Positions 19,909-26,161 of a DNA stretch of 26,161 nt are shown here, piece by piece. The DNA lies in IMG/VR virus record IMGVR_UViG_3300009537_000149, positions 1 through 26,161 of that record. The stretch is one strand, 5' to 3'. The notes beneath the pieces are model-generated. The model did no database searches and had not been told where the DNA came from. It was given only the letters and a program-made list of their open reading frames with translations. A program made the position numbers and the translations under genes. Origin of the DNA: a virus. Position 1 is the first letter of the stretch, and every line of letters begins with the position of its first letter.

Positions 19909-20444
19909 CACGATTTGCAGATAGCTTAATCGCCTTACGTATTCTGAAGATTCTTGCCACTCCGTTTGAAAAAACGGATGCCTTTCGTTTGGGAATCATT
20001 GATAAGAATGGCACAGTCTTGCGAAAAGAGCGAGACCTCAGAACAGCCGAAGAAGAAAATGCGTACACGATTCTTCATCGTATGGCTTGGAAAATCAAAA
20101 AGATATTTGCAAAGGTTCCTGAAGATAGCCGAAAGCTCGCATCTTTTGCGGCTGCGCTATTTCTAATTCAAGAGTGCGTGGATAATGGGATCGAATTAGA
20201 CGAAAAGGCATTAGAGACTGACCTCAGAATAATCGAAAACGATAAATACTTAATGACAGAAGCACAAACTCTCTTGACAGAAGCGTCAAAGACTTTGGGC
20301 TTCTCAGAATATATACTAGTAGAGAACGAAATTGCTAACACTACGGGGAATGTAGAAGGACTTAGAACTGAACCCGTAATAACAAAAAAGAGACAAAAGA
20401 AATTTATTCGTAGACAAGGAGAGGTTAAATGTTCGACAAAATAA
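19905..20444 (+). CDS. Conserved hypothetical protein of the late block
   Basis: 179 residues. The N-terminal half (MTRFADSLIALRILKILATPFEKTDAFRLGIIDKNGTVL...RTAEEENAYTILHRMAWKIKKIFAKVP) and the middle (RKLASFAAALFLIQECV) match a pattern conserved in T4-like aquatic phages; function unknown. The C-terminus is basic (TKKRQKKFIRRQGEVK). The gene is coupled by ATGA overlap to the previous gene and overlaps the next by 16 bases, so it is part of one translational unit with both. Confidence 0.7.
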   Translation: MTRFADSLIALRILKILATPFEKTDAFRLGIIDKNGTVLRKERDLRTAEEENAYTILHRMAWKIKKIFAKVPEDSRKLASFAAALFLIQECVDNGIELDEKALETDLRIIENDKYLMTEAQTLLTEASKTLGFSEYILVENEIANTTGNVEGLRTEPVITKKRQKKFIRRQGEVKCSTK

Positions 20445-20752
20445 TTGTTGCTGTTTTTGCTTTGGGACTAATTATACTTGGCTGGCGAATGTTTTTCAGG
20501 AAGTCGCCTGTTGTTGCTCCGCGGCGCAGAGCAGTTCCCGCAGAACCTGAAGGCGGTGTTGTTGAGCCGGGTGGCACAGACGAAACTACAGCCCCCATAA
20601 TGTTATCAGCAGATTCGTTTGAAGTTTCAGTTCCGTTTGTGGGCGAAGTTTATGAAATTCCTGTTGTTGAGCCGGTTGCGAAGCCCAAGGTCAAGAGAAA
20701 GTACGGGACACGCAAGCCGAAAAAGAAAAAAATTACCGCTTCTAAGAAATAG
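20429..20752 (+). CDS. Single-span membrane protein with a basic tail
   Basis: 107 residues. The N-terminal span IIVAVFALGLIILGWRMFF (about 5-23) is followed by RKSPVVAPRRRAVP (positive-inside stop-transfer), a Pro/Glu/Val-rich middle and a very basic C-terminus (KPKVKRKYGTRKPKKKKITASKK). GGAGAGG lies about 6 bases before the ATG. Topology suggests N-out, C-in anchoring. The function is not recognisable; the surrounding late genes suggest a virion or envelope-associated role. Confidence 0.65.
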   Translation: MFDKIIVAVFALGLIILGWRMFFRKSPVVAPRRRAVPAEPEGGVVEPGGTDETTAPIMLSADSFEVSVPFVGEVYEIPVVEPVAKPKVKRKYGTRKPKKKKITASKK

Positions 20753-20767
20753 GTTATCCATATTACT

Positions 20768-21256
20768 GTGCTAGAATACCCCGTTGAGCTTGCAGTATTG
20801 AAGCGTGATGTCGAGCAAATGGCTCGCGTATTTTCTAAGCTAGACGAAGCCATAGAAAAAATTGGGGAAGTTTCCAATAATATCACTCGTATGCTAGCCG
20901 TACACGAGGAGAAGATTTCCACGCAGGAAAGATTTGACCAAGAACTTTTTCAATTAGTAGAAAGGCGAAAGACCGAAGCATACGATAATGTGAAGGACAC
21001 GCACATTAGGATCACTTCAGTGCAACGAGAACTATCCATGGAACTGGAAGAGTCCGAAAAAAAGATAATGGGCTCTCTGACTGAACTAAAGCATTTAGTT
21101 GTGGACCAAAAGAAAGATTTTGACTCGCGTATCGAAAAAAACCAAGATAGAATTACCAAATTAGAAAATTGGAGAATCTTGATAATCGGCGGTGCTGTAG
21201 TATTTGGAGCACTTGTAAGCAAAGGAATCACACCGCTCATAGAATTGATTAGATAA
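20768..21256 (+). CDS. Coiled-coil protein with a C-terminal membrane span
   Basis: 162 residues from GTG 20768 (LEYPVELAVLKRDVEQMARVFSKL...). The ribosome binding site is poor, and Met18 at 20819 is an alternative start. Residues about 10-135 are heptad-rich helix (LDEAIEKIGEVSNNITRMLAVHEEKI, LTELKHLVVDQKKDFDSRIEKNQDRI), followed by KLENWRILIIGGAVVFGALVSKGITPLIELIR, a C-terminal membrane anchor. Proteins of this shape are common in phages near lysis or tail genes; a tail-anchored lysis or virion role is possible, but I do not recognise an assigned function. It is the last gene before the primase promoter. Confidence 0.65.
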   Translation: MLEYPVELAVLKRDVEQMARVFSKLDEAIEKIGEVSNNITRMLAVHEEKISTQERFDQELFQLVERRKTEAYDNVKDTHIRITSVQRELSMELEESEKKIMGSLTELKHLVVDQKKDFDSRIEKNQDRITKLENWRILIIGGAVVFGALVSKGITPLIELIR

Positions 21257-21262
21257 AGGTAC

Positions 21263-21291
21263 TTGACTTGTGGGACACGATGCATTAGATT
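21263..21291 (+). promoter_or_regulatory. Probable early promoter for primase-thyX-dut-nrdJ
   Basis: TTGACT (21263-21268), 17 bases, TAGATT (21286-21291). It is weaker than the other early promoters (5/6 at -35) but has the same spacing. The transcript would start near 21298, giving an ~18-base leader with AGGAG and the GTG start at 21316. The spacer contains the left arm of the 13-bp inverted repeat. Confidence 0.5.
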
Positions 21292-21322
21292 TCTGTATAT
21301 ACAGGAGTGTGCATCGTGTCCC
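21272..21322 (+). promoter_or_regulatory. 13-bp perfect inverted repeat spanning the primase promoter and start codon
   Basis: GGGACACGATGCA (21272-21284) pairs perfectly with TGCATCGTGTCCC (21310-21322) across a 25-base loop. The loop holds the -10 region, the palindrome CTGTATATACAG (21293-21304) and the AGGAG ribosome binding site. The right arm contains the GTG start (21316) and is followed directly by TTTTTATA. In a readthrough transcript it would either terminate transcription or hide the start codon; in a transcript begun near 21298 the left arm is absent. Confidence 0.7.
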
Positions 21323-22332
21323 TTTTTATAGACATAAAATATCTTAATCAAGTGCGGCATCGCTTGCCGCTATTTAAACAAAAGAGCCAGTACCTCTGGA
21401 ATTGTCGTTGTATTCTTTGTGGGGATTCCTCATCAAAGAAGACTAAGACCAGAGGTTATTTTTACCGGCAGAAGAATGATATATTTTACAAATGTCACAA
21501 TTGTTCAATGAGTATGCATTTTGGAACCTTCTTGAAGGGTCTGGATTCAACTCTCTACGGCCAATATGTATTTGAAAGATATGGTGCGGGGTTGAACGGA
21601 CCAAAGGCTCACAAGAGCTTAGAAGATTCGTTGCATTTTGAAGAACCAAAGTTTGACCGCGGGTCTGAACTAGATAAGATTGCAACACCGTTGTCTAAGT
21701 TGCCCGATGACAACGAGGCTGTTCAATATTGTTTGGAGAGAAAGATTCCTAGAAATAAGTTTTCTGAATTGTATTTCTTGCCTCAAGTAAAGGATATTGT
21801 TTCTATTGCACCAAAATATGAAAAGACTCTTTCATCAACGGCACCGAGGTTGGCTTTACCATTCTATACCGTAGACGGGAGATTGTCTGGGCTTGCTCTC
21901 CGTGCAATTAGAGGTGAGGCGCTGAGATATATAAATGTGAAGGTGCTTGAAGATGAGGCATTGTTATTTGGTATCAACTCTGTGGATTTTGATAAAACTC
22001 TTTACGTTGTTGAGGGACCGATTGATAGTCTATTCCTAGAAAACAGTATTGCGTGTGCAGGTACTTCTTTTGGGAAGATAGAGTCTTTAGATGTAGAGAA
22101 AAAAAATATGGTTGTGGTCTTTGATAATCAGCCCAGAAATAAAGAAGTGTGTGCCTTGATTGAGAAATATATAGAGTTGGGATACAGTGTTTGTGTGTGG
22201 CCGTGTCATATGTCATACAAGGATATCAATGATATGGTCATTGCGGGTGTAGATGCGACAACCGTTATTGGGCAGAATATATACTCAGGATTAATGGCGA
22301 AGGCAAAATTTGCAGAATGGAGGAATTGTTGA
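21316..22332 (+). CDS. 61: DNA primase (T4 gp61-like)
   Basis: 338 residues from GTG 21316, 8 bases after AGGAG; the upstream in-frame GTG at 21307 overlaps the ribosome binding site. MSLFIDIKYLNQVRHRLPLFK aligns with the T4 gp61 start. CRCILCGD...KCHNCS forms the zinc-binding domain (CxxC...CxxC), and RGYFYRQKNDIFYKCHNCSMSMHFGTFLK parallels T4 ARGWYYGDNN...CYNCNYHAPIGIYLK. The Toprim-type core follows: LALPFYTVDGRLSGLALRAI, LYVVEGPIDSLFLENSIACAGT, MVVVFDNQPRNKEV and DINDMVIAGV. It makes RNA primers with the gp41 helicase. In this genome it heads a nucleotide-metabolism operon. Confidence 0.95.
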   Translation: MSLFIDIKYLNQVRHRLPLFKQKSQYLWNCRCILCGDSSSKKTKTRGYFYRQKNDIFYKCHNCSMSMHFGTFLKGLDSTLYGQYVFERYGAGLNGPKAHKSLEDSLHFEEPKFDRGSELDKIATPLSKLPDDNEAVQYCLERKIPRNKFSELYFLPQVKDIVSIAPKYEKTLSSTAPRLALPFYTVDGRLSGLALRAIRGEALRYINVKVLEDEALLFGINSVDFDKTLYVVEGPIDSLFLENSIACAGTSFGKIESLDVEKKNMVVVFDNQPRNKEVCALIEKYIELGYSVCVWPCHMSYKDINDMVIAGVDATTVIGQNIYSGLMAKAKFAEWRNC

Positions 22333-23000
22333 TGAAAGTGAATTTAATATCAGTTACTACACCCTTTGGTAATACCCCAGAACACGTTCGTACCGCAGAG
22401 GATTTGGTCGCGTATTGTGCGCGAGTCTCTAGTCCTGCGAATCAAACAGAGGAAAAGCCAACTGGGGCTCTTCTTGATTATCTTGTGACGAATAATCATT
22501 GGAGTCCCTTTGAAATGGTTAACCTTTGTTTAGAGATAGAAACAACGCGAGATATTGCTAGACAAATCCTGCGTCATCGCAGTTTTACCTTTCAAGAATT
22601 TTCTCAGCGTTATGCTGACCCAACCAAGCTCTCGTTTGTTATGCGTGAACCAAGAATGCAGGATGTGAAGAATCGTCAGAATTCTCTCCCTGCGAGTGAT
22701 AAGGCACTGGAAGAGGAGTGGTATCAGAAACAGGCTGCAATTATGGAACAAGCAAAGAGGGTATATGTTTGGGCTGTTGGAAGGGGCATTGCAAAGGAAG
22801 TTGCTAGAGCGATTCTCCCAGAAGGAATAACTACTTCTAGAATGTATATGAACGGAAGTTTGCGGAGTTGGATTCACTATATAGAAGTGCGCACTGGTAA
22901 TGGAACACAGAAGGAACACATTGAAGTTGCAAAGGCTTGCGCCAAAGAAATTGAAAAGATTTATCCATCAATAACTAAATTCGTCCGCGAGGATAGATAA
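22332..23000 (+). CDS. thyX: Flavin-dependent thymidylate synthase ThyX
   Basis: 222 residues from ATG 22332, with GGAGGA (22319-22324) 7 bases upstream; its ATG overlaps the primase TGA by one base (TGATG). The ThyX signature is present as RQILRHRSFTFQEFSQRYA (RHR...SxRY), with HWSPFEMVNLCLEIETTRDIARQ before it and ILPEGITTSRMYMNGSLRSWIHY after it. It converts dUMP to dTMP using FAD and methylenetetrahydrofolate, independently of ThyA. Size is normal for ThyX. Together with the following dut and nrdJ it supplies dTTP precursors for phage DNA synthesis. Confidence 0.95.
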   Translation: MKVNLISVTTPFGNTPEHVRTAEDLVAYCARVSSPANQTEEKPTGALLDYLVTNNHWSPFEMVNLCLEIETTRDIARQILRHRSFTFQEFSQRYADPTKLSFVMREPRMQDVKNRQNSLPASDKALEEEWYQKQAAIMEQAKRVYVWAVGRGIAKEVARAILPEGITTSRMYMNGSLRSWIHYIEVRTGNGTQKEHIEVAKACAKEIEKIYPSITKFVREDR

Positions 23001-23001
23001 T

Positions 23002-23433
23002 ATGAATTTGAAGGTTCTTCGTCTTTCCAATACTGCCATCTTGCCATCAAAGGCATATTCAGGAGACTTGGGGTATGACCTCTATAATGATGTTTCCACC
23101 GTTTGGATCCCAGCTGGTGGGACGAGGTTAATCAGCACAGGCATTTCCTGCGGGTTTCCCGAAGGATTTGGTGCGCTGATTCGCGACCGCTCGTCCGTTG
23201 CGACTAAGCGAGGCTTATTTGTTGTGGCGGGGGTAATTGACAACGGTTACACGGGTGAAATCAAGATTGCGCTATATAACAGTACTAGTCGGCAGGAGAT
23301 GGTAGATTCAGGGGAAAAGATTGCTCAGATGATTCTTGTCGAGACACAATCTTTTGTGGTGGAAGAAGTTACAGAATTGGTATCTAGTGATGACAGGATG
23401 GGGAACGGATTTGGGTCTACCGGATCCAACTAA
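23002..23433 (+). CDS. dut: dUTP diphosphatase
   Basis: 143 residues, the normal length of a trimeric dUTPase. All five motifs are in order: GDLGYDLYND (1), RDRSSVATKRG (2), VVAGVIDNGYTGEIKIALYN (3), GEKIAQMIL (4) and the C-terminal RMGNGFGSTGSN (5), with motif-5 Arg then Gly-x-Gly-Phe-Gly-Ser-Thr-Gly. It hydrolyses dUTP to dUMP and diphosphate, keeping uracil out of DNA and feeding ThyX. It begins one base after the thyX stop. Confidence 0.96.
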   Translation: MNLKVLRLSNTAILPSKAYSGDLGYDLYNDVSTVWIPAGGTRLISTGISCGFPEGFGALIRDRSSVATKRGLFVVAGVIDNGYTGEIKIALYNSTSRQEMVDSGEKIAQMILVETQSFVVEEVTELVSSDDRMGNGFGSTGSN

Positions 23434-23465
23434 GACTAATTAAAAAAGAACGGGAGAAAGGCTAA

Positions 23466-25322
23466 ATGAAAAGGGACATATCATCAGACATCCTCAGTCA
23501 GATTGTAGTTTGGAGCAAGTACGCCAAGCACGACAAGAAAAAGAAGCGTCGGGAGAATTGGCGAGAATTGGTCATTCGCAACAAGAAAATGCATATGGAG
23601 AAGTTTCCTGCATTAGTGGATGAGATTGAGGAAGCGTATGAATATGTCGAACAAAAGAAGGTGTTGACTTCAATGCGCTCGTTGCAGTTTGCGGGGAAAC
23701 CTATCTCTCTCAATAACACCCGCTTATATAATTGCTGTTTTCTTCCTGTAGACCACCCTGATGCATTCAGCGAGATTATGTTCCTCCTTCTTTCTGGGAC
23801 AGGTGTGGGGTACTCAGTTCAGAGACATCACGTTGAGAAGCTCCCCGAAATTTATAAGCCAACCAAGACTCGACGTTATCTAGTTGGCGACAGTCTTGAG
23901 GGGTGGTCTGATGCGGTTAAGGTTCTAGTCACTTCATATATGAGGGGAAAGGCATACCCCGAATTTGATTTCGGTGATGTTCGTCCCAAGGGAGCCCAAT
24001 TGGTAACATCGGGCGGCAAGGCTCCTGGCCCCGAACCTCTGAAGGATTGCCTGCACAATATTCAGAAGATTCTTGATAGAAAGGAAAACGGAAGTAAGTT
24101 GACAACACTAGAAGTTCACGACATTCTTTGCTTCGTTGCCGACGCGGTCCTTGCCGGTGGGATCCGCCGGAGCGCGATGATCGCCCTGTTCAATGTTGAT
24201 GACAATGATATGTTGACTTCTAAGTTTGGTACTTGGTATGAATTGAACCCACAAAGGGGTCGTGCAAATAACAGCGCAGTTATTCTTAGGCACAAGATTG
24301 AGAAGGAAGTCTTTATTGACCTCTGGAAGAAGATTGAGGCTAGCGGCACAGGTGAACCAGGATTTATGTTCTCCAATGACCGTGAATGGGGAATGAATCC
24401 TTGCGGGGAGGTGTCTCTGCGACCATTTCAATTTTGTAATCTAACAACTATAAATGCGGGTGATGTAGAAACACAAGAGGAGCTTAATGCTAGAGCAAGG
24501 GCTGCTGCATTTATCGGGACTCTGCAAGCTAGTTATACTAATTTTCATTATCTGCGGGATATCTGGAAAAAGACAACAGAAAAGGAAGCATTGATTGGTG
24601 TTAGTATGACGGGAATCGCTAGCGGTGCTGTTCTGAAGTTAAATCTCAAAGAGGCAGCAAATGTCGTAAAGGAAGAAAACGCGCGTGTTGCAGACCTCAT
24701 TGGTATTAACAAGGCGGCTCGTACCACTGTGATAAAACCTGAAGGCACGGCAAGTTTAGTCTTAGGAACAAGTTCGGGCATTCACGCCTGGCACAGTGAG
24801 TATTATATTCGCCGAATGCGCGTTGGAAAGAATGAAAGTCTTTATCCATATCTTCTTGAAAATCACCCAGAACTCCTAGAGGACGAATTCTTCAAGCCAA
24901 CTCAACAAGCTGTTATTTCGGTCCCTCAGAAGGCTCCTGAAGGTGCTATCACTCGTCAGGAAAGTGCGATGGAATTGCTCGACCGAGTGACCAGAGTCTG
25001 GAAGGAATGGATCAAGCCAGGACACAGGCGCGGTGAGAACAAAAACAATGTCTCAACGACTATAACGGTTAAGCCACACGAATGGGAACTAGTCGGAGAA
25101 TGGATGTGGGAAAACAGAGATTTTTATACTGCCTTGTCTGTTTTACCACACCTCGACCACAATTATGTCCAGGCCCCTTTTGAGGATATCACCAAAGAGC
25201 ATTACGAGAATTTGGCCAAGAATCTTCACAAAATCAATGTAGACCACGTTAAGGAAATTGAGGATGAGACCACTCTTACGGGAGAGGTTGCGTGTGGGGG
25301 TGGTGCGTGTGAGATAACATAA
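23466..25322 (+). CDS. nrdJ: Adenosylcobalamin-dependent (class II) ribonucleotide reductase, monomeric RTPR type
   Basis: 618 residues (Lactobacillus-type RTPR about 739, so short). It reduces ribonucleotides to deoxyribonucleotides with a B12-derived radical. NPCGEVSLRP (Asn311, Cys313, Glu315) is the finger-loop active site, followed by FCNLTT (second redox Cys). LYNCCFLPVD carries the partner Cys, PEGTASLVLG is the second phosphate-binding loop, and CGGGAC (Cys610, Cys615) is the C-terminal shuttle pair. The substrate may be NTP rather than NDP by family (inference). There is no intein, although RNR genes are frequent intein hosts. GGGAGAAAGG precedes the ATG. The stop overlaps a late box serving the fibre gene. 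Confidence 0.93.
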   Translation: MKRDISSDILSQIVVWSKYAKHDKKKKRRENWRELVIRNKKMHMEKFPALVDEIEEAYEYVEQKKVLTSMRSLQFAGKPISLNNTRLYNCCFLPVDHPDAFSEIMFLLLSGTGVGYSVQRHHVEKLPEIYKPTKTRRYLVGDSLEGWSDAVKVLVTSYMRGKAYPEFDFGDVRPKGAQLVTSGGKAPGPEPLKDCLHNIQKILDRKENGSKLTTLEVHDILCFVADAVLAGGIRRSAMIALFNVDDNDMLTSKFGTWYELNPQRGRANNSAVILRHKIEKEVFIDLWKKIEASGTGEPGFMFSNDREWGMNPCGEVSLRPFQFCNLTTINAGDVETQEELNARARAAAFIGTLQASYTNFHYLRDIWKKTTEKEALIGVSMTGIASGAVLKLNLKEAANVVKEENARVADLIGINKAARTTVIKPEGTASLVLGTSSGIHAWHSEYYIRRMRVGKNESLYPYLLENHPELLEDEFFKPTQQAVISVPQKAPEGAITRQESAMELLDRVTRVWKEWIKPGHRRGENKNNVSTTITVKPHEWELVGEWMWENRDFYTALSVLPHLDHNYVQAPFEDITKEHYENLAKNLHKINVDHVKEIEDETTLTGEVACGGGACEIT

Positions 25323-25325
25323 ATA
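25318..25325 (+). promoter_or_regulatory. Late promoter for the fibre gene
   Basis: CATAAATA fits NATAAATA; it overlaps the nrdJ stop and lies 33 bases before the ATG at 25358. It separates an early operon from a virion gene. Confidence 0.45.
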
Positions 25326-25357
25326 AGAGAATAACTCTCGCACGATGAGGATTTCGG

Positions 25358-26161
25358 ATGGCAGATATCAAAAAATATATTGAATCTGATGAAGTTGGTG
25401 GTGTAATAGATTTAGATGATAACAGATTTAGTGTTTTTCGACAATTTGAAGTGAGGCTGGTAGACGGGAGACTTGTTATCAAATCCCGCGAAAACATACC
25501 CGTACACATAGCAACCTCAGATAAGGAAGCAATACAGATTGCTGAAACTGGGGTTGTTACCTTTCCTTACAATGTATACATCCCACCCAGATTGACTGTG
25601 GGTGAGTTATATGTAGACACTATCAATGGATTCCCCGCTGGCGCAGGTGGTGCTGGCGGGGCACCCGGTCTTATGGGGTTACCCGGTCCTCAAGGAATCC
25701 CCGGTCTAACTGGGTCAACCGGTGCAGTTGGTCTAACTGGGTCAACCGGTGCAGTTGGTCTAATGGGCTTGCCTGGTCCTCAAGGAATTCCCGGTCCTGT
25801 TGGGTCTACTGGTCAAGTCGGCTCTACCGGTCCAATTGGGCCACCCGGTCTTATGGGCTTACCTGGTCCTGTGGGGGAAAGCCCCACTATTGCTACTAAT
25901 AGTGATCCTCCAGAAAATCCTGTAGATGGGCAACTTTGGTGGGATGACGTTAGTGGATCATTGTTGATATATTATGATGATGGTGATTCGGCACAGTGGG
26001 TTGATATCACTTCAGCTTCTACTGGGTACACCGGTTCTCAGGGTGAAGTTGGTCTAACTGGGTCAACCGGTGCAGTTGGTCTTATGGGCTTGCCTGGTCC
26101 TCAAGGAATCCCCGGTCTAACTGGGTCAACCGGTGCAGTTGGTCTAACTGGGTCAACCGGT
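25358..26161 (+). CDS. Collagen-like tail-fibre or virion protein (3' end outside window)
   Basis: Open from ATG 25358 (GAGGA 6 bases upstream) to the window end: 268 codons, incomplete. The N-terminal ~90 residues (MADIKKYIESDEVGGVIDLDD...YIPPRLTVGELYVDTINGF) form a head probably attaching to the virion. Gly-X-Y repeats begin at about residue 94 (AGGAGGAPGLMGLPGPQGIPGLTGSTGAV...), interrupted at about 174-226 by PTIATNSDPPENPVDGQLWW...SAQWVDITSA, a short domain common in structural proteins of aquatic T4-like phages. A second Gly-X-Y run follows. Collagen-like runs form triple-helical shafts in phage fibres. Likely a receptor-binding or appendage protein. Confidence 0.85.
   Translation, partial: MADIKKYIESDEVGGVIDLDDNRFSVFRQFEVRLVDGRLVIKSRENIPVHIATSDKEAIQIAETGVVTFPYNVYIPPRLTVGELYVDTINGFPAGAGGAGGAPGLMGLPGPQGIPGLTGSTGAVGLTGSTGAVGLMGLPGPQGIPGPVGSTGQVGSTGPIGPPGLMGLPGPVGESPTIATNSDPPENPVDGQLWWDDVSGSLLIYYDDGDSAQWVDITSASTGYTGSQGEVGLTGSTGAVGLMGLPGPQGIPGLTGSTGAVGLTGSTG
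25703..26161 (+). repeat. 27-bp tandem repeats encoding GLTGSTGAV in the fibre gene
   Basis: The 27-base unit starting GGTCTAACTGGGTCAACC occurs at 25703, 25730, 26051 and 26114, and partially at 26141. A longer block of about 66 bases at 25730 recurs at 26051 with only two differences. The reading frame is preserved throughout. Confidence 0.85.

Noticed and set aside
21293-21304. CTGTATATACAG as a LexA/SOS box
   Set aside because: The LexA box is CTGT-N8-ACAG (16 bases); this has only 4 bases between the half-sites, so it is a palindrome but not a LexA site. Kept only as part of the primase hairpin.
23466-25322. Intein in the ribonucleotide reductase
   Set aside because: RNR genes are frequent intein hosts, but the finger loop, phosphate loop and cysteine motifs are continuous with no insertion.
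1-26161. tRNA genes, rRNA, CRISPR arrays, insertion sequences
   Set aside because: Reading both strands showed no cloverleaf-type sequence, spacer-repeat array or transposase; the only mobile elements seen are the split-intein/endonuclease cassettes.

Overview
The window is a stretch of a T4-like contractile-tailed phage (myovirus). The evidence is the T4 replication core in T4 order on the + strand: sliding clamp (gene 45), clamp loader (44, 62), translational repressor regA, DNA polymerase (43), recombinase uvsX, helicase (41) and, further on, primase (61). The accessory genes (hsp20, thyX, dut, an adenosylcobalamin-type ribonucleotide reductase, a collagen-like fibre) resemble those of T4-like phages of aquatic bacteria, but no gene here fixes the host. 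Base composition is mid-range apart from the first ~100 bases, which are GC-rich.

Layout: 1-420, a gene tail and a small conserved gene. 429-11456, early replication block 45-44-62-regA-hsp20-(conserved small gene)-43-uvsX-(small gene)-41. 11494-13495, small accessory genes (putative Zn-metalloprotein, acidic 51-residue protein, helix-turn-helix protein, membrane protein), ended by a strong hairpin. 13640-21256, a late-type block: two-domain nucleotidyltransferase, holin-like protein, amidase endolysin, coiled-coil membrane proteins, Ig-like and other putative virion proteins. 21263-25322, a second early operon: primase, thyX, dut and class II ribonucleotide reductase. 25358 to the end, a collagen-like fibre protein that runs off the window.

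The most striking content is that two replisome ATPase genes are fractured by split inteins. The clamp-loader ATPase (44) is broken just after its Walker B box. It has a normal-looking 97-residue N-intein and a 37-residue C-intein that has its own ribosome binding site; between them lies a decayed endonuclease-like remnant. The helicase (41) is broken inside its Walker A loop by an atypically split intein, with about 18 residues in the N part and 124 in the C part. A complete HNH endonuclease gene lies between these halves on the opposite strand, with a divergent promoter pair at its 5' side. After splicing, the exteins sum to 314 and 461 residues, close to T4 gp44 (319) and gp41 (475). Active clamp loader and helicase would therefore both depend on protein trans-splicing.

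Regulatory structure is visible. A recurring early promoter (TTGACA, 17-base spacer, TATATT) precedes genes 45, 43 and the 12279 gene, with weaker versions before 12479, helicase-C and primase. T4-type late boxes (NATAAATA) precede hsp20, 13640, 17842, the fibre gene and, on the minus strand, the HNH gene. A perfect 21-bp inverted repeat brackets hsp20. A perfect 13-bp inverted repeat overlaps both the primase promoter and its GTG start, and looks like a switch between readthrough and promoter-initiated transcripts.
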